Assembly (NCBI GenBank): GCA_963755695.1
Contig: CAVWLB010000001.1
Location: forward strand, 868,001-932,000
From: QHWT01 sp963755695
Lineage (GTDB): Bacteria; Acidobacteriota; Vicinamibacteria; Vicinamibacterales; 2-12-FULL-66-21
Length of the DNA: 64,000 nucleotides
Direction of reading: 5' to 3'
The notes below the pieces were generated by a model. It was not told where the DNA came from, did not search any database, and worked only from the letters and a program-made list of their open reading frames with translations. The stretch's first letter is position 1. Each line of letters opens with the position of its first letter. Below, in pieces: positions 10,438-19,037 of this stretch. The translations under genes and the position numbers were made by a program.

Positions 10438-10636
10438 GCACGTCTCCGTCTCCCGTGTCGCAATCGGATCGTTGCTGGAGACGGAGCGATGCGAGGAGTT
10501 CGGCTACGTCGTCGGCGTTTCACCGTCGGAATCGAGAGTCGTGCGGTGCCCGACGAGAGCTTGCACGCATCCAAGTCAACATCGATGGCGCGTTGGTTGA
10601 GGGTGGTGGGCCTGTGAACCGCTCTCCACTTGTGCG

Positions 10637-10903
10637 TCACACGACTACGCCGTTCCGCTCTGTTCCGAGGTGCGCGTACCCTCGTGGGGAAGAGTTCGCG
10701 TCGCCGATCTGGAAAGTGACTTTGAGGAACTCCGCGGGCGCCTCGCGGTTCTCGAGGCGCTCGGCAATGACGCGGAGGGCAAGAGCTTGGACGCCGGCCA
10801 CGGCTTCATCGCGATCCGGTCCGTAACACAGGACGCCGGGAAGGGCCGGCACTTCGGCGATCCAGCGTCCGTCTTCTCGTTCGAGCTCGATCGTGAGCGT
10901 CAC
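10637..10903 (-). CDS. HicB-like antitoxin-type protein
   Basis: The 88-residue product, read from a GTG at 10903, begins VTLTIELEREDGRWIAEVPALPGVLCYG, the HicB/UPF0150 fold with the IAEVPALPG strand-turn. It continues with a helix containing ALALRVIAERLENREAP. HicB proteins neutralise the HicA mRNA interferase, but I find no HicA frame on either side. It may be an orphan, or a pair that lost its toxin; the region at 10440-10636 holds no recognisable gene. The C-terminal tail after FLKV departs from the family. The start is uncertain because no strong ribosome site is seen and the frame is open further upstream. Confidence 0.65.
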   Translation of the reverse strand: MTLTIELEREDGRWIAEVPALPGVLCYGPDRDEAVAGVQALALRVIAERLENREAPAEFLKVTFQIGDANSSPRGYAHLGTERNGVVV

Positions 10904-11197
10904 ACCAGCAATGTACCATCCACGCCTCCGCCGGCCAAGGTCTCCTCCTGGCCTGCCGTCTCCTAAGCAGCTAGGGGAACAGGAGGGGAAGACGGCTGTG
11001 CGTGCGCGAGGTGTTCCCCCTTGGACCCTCAGTTTCGATTCCGGATGGCCGCGCCAGAAGACCACGCTCCACATCATTCCATACGCAGCAATGGCTGCTT
11101 CGTCAATGGTCTCGAGTAGGGAGTGCTGGCGGCTCTTTCATGTGAAAGGCACCCCTTTGCGAGCGACACATGCGCAATTCACCCCGACGAAACCGTT

Positions 11198-11479
11198 TCA
11201 ACTCTTGGGCGCGCGTGAGAAGGTCTGGCGGAAGTGGCGCCTCGCGAATTCGCGCCCAGATCCGCTCTTCAAATACTGTTCGAATTCGAGCGCGGGCTCT
11301 TCTTCATCGAACTCAATGACGACGAGTGGTCGCCAAGGACGAAATTCGACCGTGTGAGGTGAAAGGCCTTCGTTGTGGGCGATCAGTCGCGCCTGGGGAT
11401 CCGACGTCACGCCAGTGTAGTACTGCGTCGGATTCGCGAGGCTTTTCAATATGTAGACGAATCGCTTCGGCTTGGACAC
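11198..11479 (-). CDS. GIY-YIG domain nuclease-like protein (UPF0213/YhbQ type)
   Basis: The 93-residue protein is a single GIY-YIG domain. It has FVYILKSLANPTQYYTGVT (the GIY and YIG strands; residues about 7-25), the helix with conserved Arg in ARLIAHNEG, and the C-terminal EFEQYLKSGSGREFARRHF, the usual end of short stand-alone members. These are small DNA-cleaving or DNA-binding proteins of unclear physiological role. The ATG at 11479 gives the usual length. Its neighbours are repeat sequence and tRNA-Lys, which suggests a somewhat mobile neighbourhood. Confidence 0.85.
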   Translation of the reverse strand: MSKPKRFVYILKSLANPTQYYTGVTSDPQARLIAHNEGLSPHTVEFRPWRPLVVIEFDEEEPALEFEQYLKSGSGREFARRHFRQTFSRAPKS

Positions 11480-11898
11480 CCGTGGTTCGGAAGCAAAGGT
11501 GCCGCCGCTCTCGCAAGATCAAGTCGGCCGGCTGCTCGCCCATTGCTGGGCGCGAATGCGCCGATTCTGGCGAAGAAGGCAATCAATCGGCGTTGCAGAA
11601 ACTGCCAACAATCAAGCCGAATCGGGTTGCAGAATGAGCGGGCGGGCAGCCGTGCGCGTCGTTGAGTCCGCTCGGCAGATCCTGGCGCGGGAGAAGCCTC
11701 GCAAGGAGTCATGGATCAGGGCTGCCTCAGCGTGTCGTGAGTCGCTCGATCAAGTGCTTTGTGAGAACCTTCGCCTGGTCGTGCGCAAAGGCTGGCTTGC
11801 CAGCCGTAGTCTCTCAGCGAGCGGAAGGTCCGCCTACGCGGCATGCAATCGTGTGCCGGCTCCGGCGGATAGCCTCCGCGAGAAACGAGAGCGGAGGC
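11480..11898. other. Gene-free stretch containing repeat sequence
   Basis: No protein pattern is recognisable. From 11790 to 11907 the plus strand carries the hairpin GCTGGC/GCCAGC and the 19-base GAGCGG segment seen at 8914-8971. Its translation (GWLASRSLSASG and later ERRLVSR) is clearly related to that of copy 2 at 8914-8970. The segment runs into the 3' end of tRNA-Lys. Confidence 0.55.
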
Positions 11899-11974
11899 TG
11901 GTGAGCCGCGTAGGAATCGAACCTACAACCCGCAGATTAAGAGTCTGCTGCTCTGCCAATTGAGCTAGCGGCCC
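11899..11974 (-). tRNA. tRNA-Lys(CTT)
   Basis: The 76-nt gene encodes CCA at 11899-11901. The 5' GGGCCGC acceptor strand pairs with GCGGCTC (one G-U), followed by the D arm GCTCAATTGGCAGAGC. The anticodon stem-loop is GCAGA-CTCTTAA-TCTGC with anticodon CTT, and the T arm is GTAGG-TTCGATT-CCTAC. All stems are intact. Just beyond its 3' end lies repeat sequence shared with 8953-8971. Confidence 0.97.
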
Positions 11975-12642
11975 ACATCACGAGGTGTGCAACTCCCAAT
12001 ATTACCACACGCTCAAGTCCGAGGATCGATCGCAGGTGCTGCGCTCGTCGCCCAATCGGCGCGGCTTGATCATCGCGTCAGCGCAGATTCTGTAGCTGGC
12101 CATGCGCCGTGGCGCTCCACGCACAAACCACCATCGACAGCGTGCACGTTCGACGTGGCAGCGCGTGAACGAATACGGCAGTGTGGTCGAAGAACCACGC
12201 CACTGCTGTTGTCTGTGGCGGCGCTGCGGTCCGCGACCGACCAGCGCCCTTGATCGCGCGGCGCTCGATCGCGCGCCCGTCAGAAGTCCATTTACGGTTC
12301 TGCCGAGGGGAGCGGCTGTTCGCTGAAATTGTAATTGCGGGCGCCGCGAGTTGAGCACAGATCCTGCAGTGACGCTGCCCGACGCGCGCGGGCTGCCGGC
12401 ATACCGCCAGATTTCCGGAATGGGCCGGAGGATCTGGAACCGGACGGCATGCCGGTCTTTACGGACCGCGTAAGTGCTTGCGCGCGTCGTAAGTCTACCG
12501 TCAGAATGATCTCTGCCGGAGAGGACTTCCATTCATGCGCGCTCTGCCTCGGCGCGCGTAGCGGATGTCCCTCGTTTTCGCGACTTCCCGCACGCCCAGC
12601 ATACCGCTATCCGCGCGGCTGTCCAGCGATTTTGGTGATTTG
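11975..12642. other. Long intergenic region without a recognisable gene
   Basis: A 176-codon open frame exists on the minus strand (12002-12532) and shorter ones on the plus strand. Their arginine- and serine-rich translations contain no domain pattern or good start site. I regard them as chance frames of GC-rich DNA. The right end (12631-12645) contains TTTGGTGA repeated twice, the same unit as in the array at 36010-36127. Confidence 0.5.
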
Positions 12643-13911
12643 GTGATCCGCACCCTCGATGGGCTCCTCAGCAGATCTCAGGCGCTCGGTCTTTTGACCG
12701 CGCTGTGGTGCGCCGTATTCAATCTCGGCTGCGCGCCGCGCGCGTCCAAGTCCGAAACGGTGGTGCTGACGGTTCCGGATCGCGCGAATGCCCACGTCAC
12801 GCTTGCGTCGGACCGGACGGCTGTGGCCGCCGTTTGGGCGGCAACCGGAACACGCGGCACCGACGTCTTCCTGGCCATGAGTGACGATGCGGGCGTGCAT
12901 TTCGGCGCCCCGACTCGGGTGAACGATGTCGACGGCGATGCCACTGCCAACGGCGAGCAGCCGCCGTGGGTGATGTTGCGCGGCCGCGACGTGTCGGTGC
13001 TCTGGGTGTCGAAGCAGAATGGGGTCGCGGCGATTCGTTCCGCAACGTCAACTGACGGCGGGAAGAGGTTTTCGCCTGCACGAACGATCACGCCAGGCGG
13101 CGTGACCGGCGCGCGCGGTTGGGAATCGGCGACGATTTCCGACGACGGGGTCATTCACGCCGCCTGGCTCGATGGCCGCAACGCCGCGCAGCCGGCCTCG
13201 CCGCAGGCATCGGCTTCCCATCATCACCACGGCGAGCCCATTCGCCAGGACATCTTCCACGCGATGTGGCGCGGTACGGACGTCCCGATCGAAGGCCTGG
13301 TGGCGACAAAAGTCTGCTTCTGCTGCAAGACGGCTATCGTCAGCCGCGGCGACGAGGTGTTCGTCGCCTGGCGTCACGTATTCGAGGGCGGCATGCGCGA
13401 CATTGCGGTCGGGCGGTCCACTGACGGCGGACGCACTTTCTCTTCACCGGTCCGGGTCAGTCCCGACAACTGGAAGATCGATGCATGTCCCGACGATGGG
13501 CCGTCGATGGCACTCGCACTCGACGGACGGCTCCACGTCGTCTGGCCGACGCTGGTGAACGATCCGGATCGGGCGCGCCTCGCCATCTTCCACGCCGTCA
13601 GCACCGATGGCGGCGCAACGTTTTCGCCACGCGAGCGCATCGACGGCGCCCGCGGGACCGACCCGTCACACCCGAGGATGCTCGTCGATGTCGACGGCGC
13701 CCCGGTATTTGTCTGGGACGAGATGACAGGGGATCGGCGCCAGGTCGCGCTGCGCCGTGGCAACCAGCCGGTGCAAGTAACCAGCAGCGGCCGCGCCAGC
13801 AGCTATCCGGCGATCGCGGTGGCAGGAGAGGACCTGGTGATTGCGTGGACGGACCAGAGTGGTGAACGCGGTCAGATCATGATTGACCGAGTGCCTGCTT
13901 CACCGCGCTGA
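12643..13911 (+). CDS. Sialidase-like (BNR/Asp-box) lipoprotein
   Basis: From the GTG at 12643 the product has about 422 residues. Its N-terminal hydrophobic segment ends in NLGC, a lipobox, so it is probably anchored in the outer membrane. It is followed by a six-bladed beta-propeller with Asp-box motifs: SDDAGVHFG, STDGGKRFSPA, STDGGRTFSSPV and STDGGATFSP. A His-rich loop (SASHHHHGE) and a VCFCCKTA dicysteine pair are unusual and could bind metal. The catalytic Arg triad of true sialidases cannot be verified by eye. An in-frame upstream start (12565) would bury the signal peptide, so a shorter start is preferred; no strong ribosome site is visible. The 3' end overlaps the receiver remnant on the other strand. 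Confidence 0.75.
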   Translation: MIRTLDGLLSRSQALGLLTALWCAVFNLGCAPRASKSETVVLTVPDRANAHVTLASDRTAVAAVWAATGTRGTDVFLAMSDDAGVHFGAPTRVNDVDGDATANGEQPPWVMLRGRDVSVLWVSKQNGVAAIRSATSTDGGKRFSPARTITPGGVTGARGWESATISDDGVIHAAWLDGRNAAQPASPQASASHHHHGEPIRQDIFHAMWRGTDVPIEGLVATKVCFCCKTAIVSRGDEVFVAWRHVFEGGMRDIAVGRSTDGGRTFSSPVRVSPDNWKIDACPDDGPSMALALDGRLHVVWPTLVNDPDRARLAIFHAVSTDGGATFSPRERIDGARGTDPSHPRMLVDVDGAPVFVWDEMTGDRRQVALRRGNQPVQVTSSGRASSYPAIAVAGEDLVIAWTDQSGERGQIMIDRVPASPR

Positions 13912-14037
13912 CGATCTCGTTCAGGTCGTACGGCGCAGACGATAACGTAGCCCTCGTTCTCGAGACCGACCCGCAACAATTCGACTGTATTCGTCGCTCG
14001 TGTTGAGAACGGCGATGACCGGTGGCGGTTGACCCAT
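13877..14037 (-). pseudogene. Remnant of a single-domain response regulator with internal deletion
   Basis: The strand begins ATG with GQPPPVIAVLNTSDEYSRIV (first strand of a receiver). After a one-base shift it reads VGLENEGYVIV (end of helix 1 and strand 2). It then jumps to APYDLNEIVSAVKQALGQS and TGA, which is the last helix of the same receiver family. Roughly 80 codons, including the phosphorylation strand, are missing. The remnant is therefore inactive. It lies just downstream of the response regulator at 14043 and overlaps the 3' end of the sialidase-like gene. Confidence 0.65.
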
Positions 14038-14042
14038 CGTCG

Positions 14043-14795
14043 TTAGTTGTGTTCGGCTGGCGCCGTCGCCCTCCGCCAGCGCCCCTCGACCGTGAATGCC
14101 CAGCGAACGTGATGCAAGGAGTCGCCGGGGATGGCGACAGGAGATGTCTGCACGATTGATGACAGTGCCGCACGCTCTCGCGGACGCACTCGCAAGGTTC
14201 GAAGACTCCCATGGCCGCCGACGGCTCCGCGCAGCAGCGCGCTGGCGACGTCGCGATCCTCGAAATAGTCGGTGAGCCGCCGTCCGGTCAGGTTGCGCAC
14301 CGTCAGATTGAGCACGCGTTCCATGCCTTGACTGGCCGCTTCGATCAGGCCGCCGGGATCCGTGATCACCCAGCCTGAGTCGTGTCGGTCGGCATCCGAC
14401 ACATGACCGAGAAATCCGCGAACGACGCCAACGAGCTGCTTCGGCGGGACCGGCTCCATGAGATAGGCATCAGCACCCGCCGCGAGACCATCGAGGCGAG
14501 CCTGTGTGGTTCGATGTGTGGACGAGATAATGATCACCGGAGTAAACGGCCGATCCTCTTTGAGCGCCCGGCAGACGTCGAATCCGCTGCCGTCGGGAAG
14601 GTTGATGTCGAGCAGCGTCAGCTCGGTCTCGTCGGCCGCACCATGTTCACGCGCGCCGGCGGCGGTGGCTGCCTCGACCACACGATAACCTTCTTGAGTC
14701 AAGACGCGAGTTCTGAGAAATCGCGCCGAATCGTGGTCGTCTACGTTGACAATCAAGGGTTCCTCCGGGATCAGCTGGTGCAATTGTAGATCCAA
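14043..14795 (-). CDS. Response regulator: receiver plus PAS-like domain
   Basis: The receiver occupies about residues 12-130. LIVNVDDHDSARFLRTRVL supplies the acidic pair, and LTLLDINLPDGSGFDV carries the phospho-accepting Asp. PVIIISS is present, but the position of the usual switch Lys reads YLMEPVPPKQL, with Glu instead. This substitution is common in receivers associated with hybrid kinases. A degenerate PAS-like domain (about 140-215; SGWVITDPGGLIEAASQGMERVL) follows. There is no DNA-binding domain. It is divergent from the PAS histidine kinase at 14860, its likely partner. The first possible start is TTG at 14795; a slightly later start is possible. Confidence 0.75.
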   Translation of the reverse strand: MDLQLHQLIPEEPLIVNVDDHDSARFLRTRVLTQEGYRVVEAATAAGAREHGAADETELTLLDINLPDGSGFDVCRALKEDRPFTPVIIISSTHRTTQARLDGLAAGADAYLMEPVPPKQLVGVVRGFLGHVSDADRHDSGWVITDPGGLIEAASQGMERVLNLTVRNLTGRRLTDYFEDRDVASALLRGAVGGHGSLRTLRVRPRERAALSSIVQTSPVAIPGDSLHHVRWAFTVEGRWRRATAPAEHN

Positions 14796-14859
14796 AGAAC
14801 GGTGGAAAGCTCAACGGCCAACGTGCGCGTGAAGGAACTTCGCTACAATACCAGTCTGA

Positions 14860-16380
14860 ATGTCCCCGGAGATCCCTCCTCCCGACGCGCGGCTGGCTGC
14901 GATCGTCGCATCGTCGGAAGATGCCATCGTCGGCACCGACCTCGATGGCGTCATCAGTAGCTGGAATGCGGCGGCCGAGCGCATGTTCGGGTTTACCGCA
15001 AGCGAGGCGATCGACCGGCCGATTGCGCTGATCATTCCGGAGGATCGGCGGGGCGAAGAAGAGTTCGTGCTTTCGCGCCTGCGTTCCGGCGTCGCCATCG
15101 AGCACTTCGAAACGCAGCGCCGTCGGAAGGATGGCTCGCTGGTCGACGTCTCGATGACGGTTTCTCCGATCCACGCGCCAGACGGGTCCATCATCGGCGT
15201 CTCAAAGAGCGCCCGTGATATTTCCGCGATGAAGCGGATGGAGGGCGAGGCTTACCGACTTGCTGCGATCGTCGAGTCGTCCGACGACGCGATCGTCAGC
15301 AAGGACCTCAACGGCATCATTCAAACCTGGAACCGTTCCGCCGAGCAGATGTTCGGCTACACGGCGGACGAAGCCATCGGTCAACCGATCACGATCATCA
15401 TTCCGCGGGACCGCCTGAGCGAAGAGACGACGGTCCTTTCGAGAATTCGAGCCGGCCTGTCGGTCGAGCATTTCGAGACGATTCGACAACGCAAGGACGG
15501 ACGGCTCCTGAACATCTCGCTGACGGTCTCGCCAATCCGGAATGCTTCAGGACAAGTGATCGGCGCGTCGAAGATCGCACGCGACGTCACGGAATCGCAG
15601 CGGCTGAGGCGCATCGCCGAAGAGGCCAGCCGCGCCAAGGACGAATTCCTCGCCGTGCTGTCGCACGAATTGCGCACGCCGCTCAACACGGTGGTTGGCT
15701 ACGCGCGCATGCTGCAGCGCAACGATATGATCGTGACGCCTGAAATGCGTGAAAAGGCGGTCGACGCGCTGGTGCGCAATGCCGATACGCTGATCAAGCT
15801 GGTAAGCGACGTCCTCGATACCTCACGGATCGTGACCGGCAAGCTTCGGCTCGATTACGCGGCCTTCGAGCTTGGTGAGATCGTCCGCGAAGCGATCGAC
15901 ACACAAAGGCACGCGATCCAGGCCAAGGGCCTCCGACTGCACACGAACATCGAGGAGGATATAAGAATCGTCGGTGACTGCGACCGGCTGCGCCAGGTGG
16001 TTTGGAACCTGGTATCGAACGCAACGAAATTTACCCCGTCGGCAGGGCGGATCGACGTGAACCTGTGCCGTGAGGGATCTTCGATTCGCCTGGAAGTGCG
16101 AGACACCGGTCTGGGGATTGCCCGCGAGCAGCTGCCGCTGGTGTTCCAGCGTTTCTGGCAGGCCGAGGGTGGCGTTTCGCGCGAATCCGGTGGCCTCGGC
16201 CTCGGACTCGCGCTGGCGCGATATCTCGTCGAGGTGCACGGGGGGACGATTCACGCGGAAAGCGCTGGGCTCGGCCAGGGCGCCGCCTTCATCGTGAGCC
16301 TCCCAATTGCTGCCGCCAGTGCTGTCGCAGGATCGCAACCTTCGCCAGGTCAAGCAGTAACGCGCCCCCGGGCGACATAG
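14860..16380 (+). CDS. PAS-PAS sensor histidine kinase
   Basis: The 506-residue soluble kinase has two very similar PAS/PAC units, at about residues 10-125 (SSEDAIVGTDLDGVISSWN) and 130-250 (SSDDAIVSKDLNGIIQTWN). Their similarity suggests an internal duplication. A HisKA domain follows with LSHELRTPLNTVVGYARML, the phospho-His being near residue 269. The HATPase has N box NLVSNATKF, G1 DTGLGIA and G2 GGLGLGLAL. No transmembrane segment is predicted, so it senses a cytoplasmic signal. There is no receiver domain; the divergent response regulator 64 bp away is the obvious phospho-partner. The ATG at 14860 is the first in frame. Confidence 0.93.
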   Translation: MSPEIPPPDARLAAIVASSEDAIVGTDLDGVISSWNAAAERMFGFTASEAIDRPIALIIPEDRRGEEEFVLSRLRSGVAIEHFETQRRRKDGSLVDVSMTVSPIHAPDGSIIGVSKSARDISAMKRMEGEAYRLAAIVESSDDAIVSKDLNGIIQTWNRSAEQMFGYTADEAIGQPITIIIPRDRLSEETTVLSRIRAGLSVEHFETIRQRKDGRLLNISLTVSPIRNASGQVIGASKIARDVTESQRLRRIAEEASRAKDEFLAVLSHELRTPLNTVVGYARMLQRNDMIVTPEMREKAVDALVRNADTLIKLVSDVLDTSRIVTGKLRLDYAAFELGEIVREAIDTQRHAIQAKGLRLHTNIEEDIRIVGDCDRLRQVVWNLVSNATKFTPSAGRIDVNLCREGSSIRLEVRDTGLGIAREQLPLVFQRFWQAEGGVSRESGGLGLGLALARYLVEVHGGTIHAESAGLGQGAAFIVSLPIAAASAVAGSQPSPGQAVTRPRAT

Positions 16381-16425
16381 CGTTCTCTGGCTCATCGTTC
16401 CAGCTATTAGACTAAGGTCTAACTT

Positions 16426-17127
16426 GTGACCGGACGGGCTCCCAAATACCCTCTGTGCGTCGTGCTTCGTGACCCGTTCGCCCTCGCCAGCAAGGGCTGG
16501 ATTTGGATTGAGCGTACGGCTTGGGTGACCGCTATCGTCGCCCTGGCGTTCTGGACCGTGGCCACGGTATCCGGGACGATAGGCACACGCCGGGAGCTGC
16601 GACGATTTGCGGCACTCCAGTCCGATGCGGTCACTGTCGCTACATCGCCCGACCAGACTCTCTGGTCGCCGGAGCGAATCCGCGCGTGGGGCGATACGCA
16701 GAAGAAGCAGGCGCCGGGTCCGCTCGCCGTGCTTCGGATTCCCAGGATCAAAGTGGAGGCTCCGGTGCTCGAGGGCACCGACGAGTGGACCCTGAACAGG
16801 GGCGTCGGCCATATCGAGGACACCCCGGAGCCGGGCACCGACGGGAACTCCGGCATCGCGGGGCACCGCGACGGCTTCTTTCGCGCGCTCAAAGACATTC
16901 ACGTCGGTGATCTTCTGGAAATCGAGACGGTGCAGAGCGTCGATCGCTATCGGGTGGAGCGCAGTTGGATCGTCGAGCCCGAAGACGTGTCGGTGCTCGA
17001 CGCGACCCAATCTCCGTCCGTGACGCTGGTGACCTGCTATCCGTTTTATTTCGTCGGCTCCGCGCCACGACGCTTCATCGTTCGAGCAGTTCGCACGGAA
17101 TCGACGGCAAGACGCCCGCCTGCATGA
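16426..17127 (+). CDS. Sortase, class D-like
   Basis: The 233-residue protein has one N-terminal transmembrane segment (about residues 28-48; AWVTAIVALAFWTVATVSG) and a sortase beta-barrel. The barrel shows LAVLRIPRIKVEAPVLEGTD, the catalytic His in GIAGHRDGFFRAL (about 146), the catalytic Cys in VTLVTCYPF (about 203) and the Arg in APRRFIV (about 215). Sortases cleave LPXTG between Thr and Gly and transfer the protein to an amine acceptor. The next gene encodes an LPKTG-tailed protein, so the two form a dedicated pair. In a cell without a thick Gram-positive wall the attachment partner is unknown. The start is a GTG (16426); a ribosome site is not obvious. Confidence 0.9.
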   Translation: MTGRAPKYPLCVVLRDPFALASKGWIWIERTAWVTAIVALAFWTVATVSGTIGTRRELRRFAALQSDAVTVATSPDQTLWSPERIRAWGDTQKKQAPGPLAVLRIPRIKVEAPVLEGTDEWTLNRGVGHIEDTPEPGTDGNSGIAGHRDGFFRALKDIHVGDLLEIETVQSVDRYRVERSWIVEPEDVSVLDATQSPSVTLVTCYPFYFVGSAPRRFIVRAVRTESTARRPPA

Positions 17128-17194
17128 CGCCGCACGTGCAGATTGGGCCGGTTTCCTGAGGCGGATCGGTGTCGTGAGGAAAAAGGAGGTCTTT

Positions 17195-17977
17195 ATGCGA
17201 GGGGTTAAGGGTTGGCTGGCCGCGGTTCTCAGCATGTGCATCGTGAGTCTCGTGGGCGCCGGCACCGCGTTCGCCCAGCAGACGACGAGCAGCACGGAGG
17301 TCAAACACTTCGAGATCGTCTCGGTCGACGGCAACAAGGTGGTCGTGAAAGGGCAGAACGGTGCGCAGGAGATTACGGTGCCCGAGGACTTCCACCTCAC
17401 TGTGGACGGGAAAGACGTGTCGGTGCACGATCTGAAGCCAGGAATGAAAGGAACGGCAAAGATCACCACCACCACAACGGTGACCCCCGTTCACGTGACG
17501 GAAGTCCGCAACGGTGAGGTGATGAAGGTCTCTGGCAACTCGATCATCGTCCGTGGACCGAACGGCATCAAGATGTTCTCGGAGGGGGATGCGACGAAAC
17601 GCGGTGTCAAGATCATCAAGGACGGGCAACCGGTCGAGTTCACCCAGCTTCGCGAGGGTGACAAGTTGTCCGCCACGATCATTACTGAGGGCACGCCCAA
17701 AGTAATGACCCAGCGTCAGGTTGAGGCATCGATGGCGTCTGCGCCCGGGGCAGCCGGGGCGCCGGCGTCGACCGCCGGGACAGGGGCCGCACCTTCGGCC
17801 GCCGCGGGTGCCGGGGGCGCCGCGGGAGCCGGGGGAGCCGGGGGAGCCGGGGGCGCTGCACCGGCACCCAAGAAGCTTCCCAAGACCGGCAGCCCGCTCC
17901 CGCTGATTGGGCTTCTCGGCGTTGCTTCGCTGGCGCTCGCGCTGAGCCTGGCTGCACGCCGCCGCCGATTGTCCTGA
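17195..17977 (+). CDS. LPXTG-anchored surface protein, substrate of the adjacent sortase
   Basis: The 260-residue product begins MRGVKGWLAAVLSMC with a signal peptide ending at TAFAQQ. The body is two similar beta-rich units with KHFEIVSVDGNKVVVKGQNG and EVMKVSGNSIIVRGPNG, a repeated strand pattern. A low-complexity Ala/Gly stretch (about 190-225) follows. The tail is a textbook sorting signal: KLPKTGSPLP, a hydrophobic segment, and a basic RRRRLS end. I chose the ATG at 17195 because AAAAGGAGG lies just upstream; an in-frame GTG at 17174 is less likely. It lies 67 bp after the sortase stop. The function of the exposed domain is unknown. Confidence 0.88.
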   Translation: MRGVKGWLAAVLSMCIVSLVGAGTAFAQQTTSSTEVKHFEIVSVDGNKVVVKGQNGAQEITVPEDFHLTVDGKDVSVHDLKPGMKGTAKITTTTTVTPVHVTEVRNGEVMKVSGNSIIVRGPNGIKMFSEGDATKRGVKIIKDGQPVEFTQLREGDKLSATIITEGTPKVMTQRQVEASMASAPGAAGAPASTAGTGAAPSAAAGAGGAAGAGGAGGAGGAAPAPKKLPKTGSPLPLIGLLGVASLALALSLAARRRRLS

Positions 17978-18095
17978 GCGGTTCTTCGCCTGCATCGACG
18001 CTCGTGCTGCACAACCTCGAGGTGTTGGGCAGTACGGGCGTTTTTGCCGTAAACGCACTGCGCCCGGCCACGCCACACGAAAGAGGAGCCCAATC

Positions 18096-18896
18096 ATGCA
18101 ACGCACGGTACTCCTCTTTGGTCTGATGGCAATTTGTTCGGTTCCGATTCTGGCAGCCGACAGGCTGACCGATCGGGACGTCAAGGCGCTGGTCGATCGC
18201 ATTGAAAAGGGGCGCGACACGTTCGACGACGCACTCGACGACAAGTTGAAGCACAGCATCGTCCGCGGGCCGAACGGTGAAGTGAACGTCGACGCGTTCC
18301 TGAACGACTTTCAGAAGAACATCGATCGTCTGGAAGAGCGGTTGAAGCCGGACTATGCGGCAAGCGCGGAAGCCGGCACGCTGCTGCGGCAGGCGACGGT
18401 CATCGATGCCTTCTTTCGACAGCAGCCGCCAGGCACCCGCGGAGAGAGTGAGTGGAACCGGCTAGCCACCGACATGAGAGCATTGGCGAAAGCCTACGGA
18501 GCTGACTTTCCGCTCGCGGACAAGGCGCCGGTCCGGCGCATCGGCGATCACGAACTCGCATCCGCGATTGACAATGTCGCGCACACCGCCGAGCAGCTGA
18601 AGAAGGCACTCGACAACGACCTGAAAAAGGACGCGGCGATGGACAAGGACACGCGCCGCGGCGTCGTCAATGCGGCCGATCAGTTGGCGAAGGACGCCAA
18701 GGCGTTACGCGATCGGGTCAAAGATGGCGAGCCCAGTTCCGCAGAAGCCGACGGAGTGCTCGCCGGCGCCGCCAAGCTGCAGACGTTCATCAGCAGCCAT
18801 CAGGTGCCATCAGCCGCAAGCGTATGGTCGAATGCCGCCGAGCCGTTGCAAATGTTGGCGGCCGCCTACAGCAGTCCATGGCCCCCCGGCCGATAG
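18096..18896 (+). CDS. Secreted helical protein of unknown function
   Basis: The 266-residue product has a signal peptide (MQRTVLLFGLMAICSVPILAADR) and a charged, almost wholly helical mature part with two related segments. One contains VKALVDRIEKGRDTFDDAL (about 27-45) and the other has LASAIDNVAHTAEQLKKAL (about 150-168); repeats of this kind form helical bundles. AGAGG is present upstream of the ATG. It follows the sortase and LPXTG genes on the same strand after 118 bp, so a role in the same envelope system is possible but unproven. I do not recognise a family. Confidence 0.65.
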   Translation: MQRTVLLFGLMAICSVPILAADRLTDRDVKALVDRIEKGRDTFDDALDDKLKHSIVRGPNGEVNVDAFLNDFQKNIDRLEERLKPDYAASAEAGTLLRQATVIDAFFRQQPPGTRGESEWNRLATDMRALAKAYGADFPLADKAPVRRIGDHELASAIDNVAHTAEQLKKALDNDLKKDAAMDKDTRRGVVNAADQLAKDAKALRDRVKDGEPSSAEADGVLAGAAKLQTFISSHQVPSAASVWSNAAEPLQMLAAAYSSPWPPGR

Positions 18897-19037
18897 GCGC
18901 CGGCAGGCGAACCTACCACCCGAGACGGCCGTTTTTCAGAGTTGCAGCGCCGGTCTTCAGGCCCGCCGGACTAGCCTACTTTCCCATGTCTCGCGGAAGA
19001 CCGTCACCGTACGGAAACGTTCCTGACGGATGGCCCG

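Noticed and set aside
10104..10640. HicA toxin partner for the HicB-like gene
   Set aside because: The frame next to HicB shows none of the HicA pattern (dsRBD-like core with catalytic His), and most of it is antisense to the methyltransferase.
12002..12532. 176-codon open frame on the minus strand
   Set aside because: Arg/Ser-rich translation, no domain pattern, no ribosome site; GC-rich DNA easily yields such frames.
15823..17475. Long minus-strand open frame (550 codons) opposite the PAS kinase and sortase genes
   Set aside because: It lies antisense to genes with clear domains, and its own translation has no recognisable pattern.
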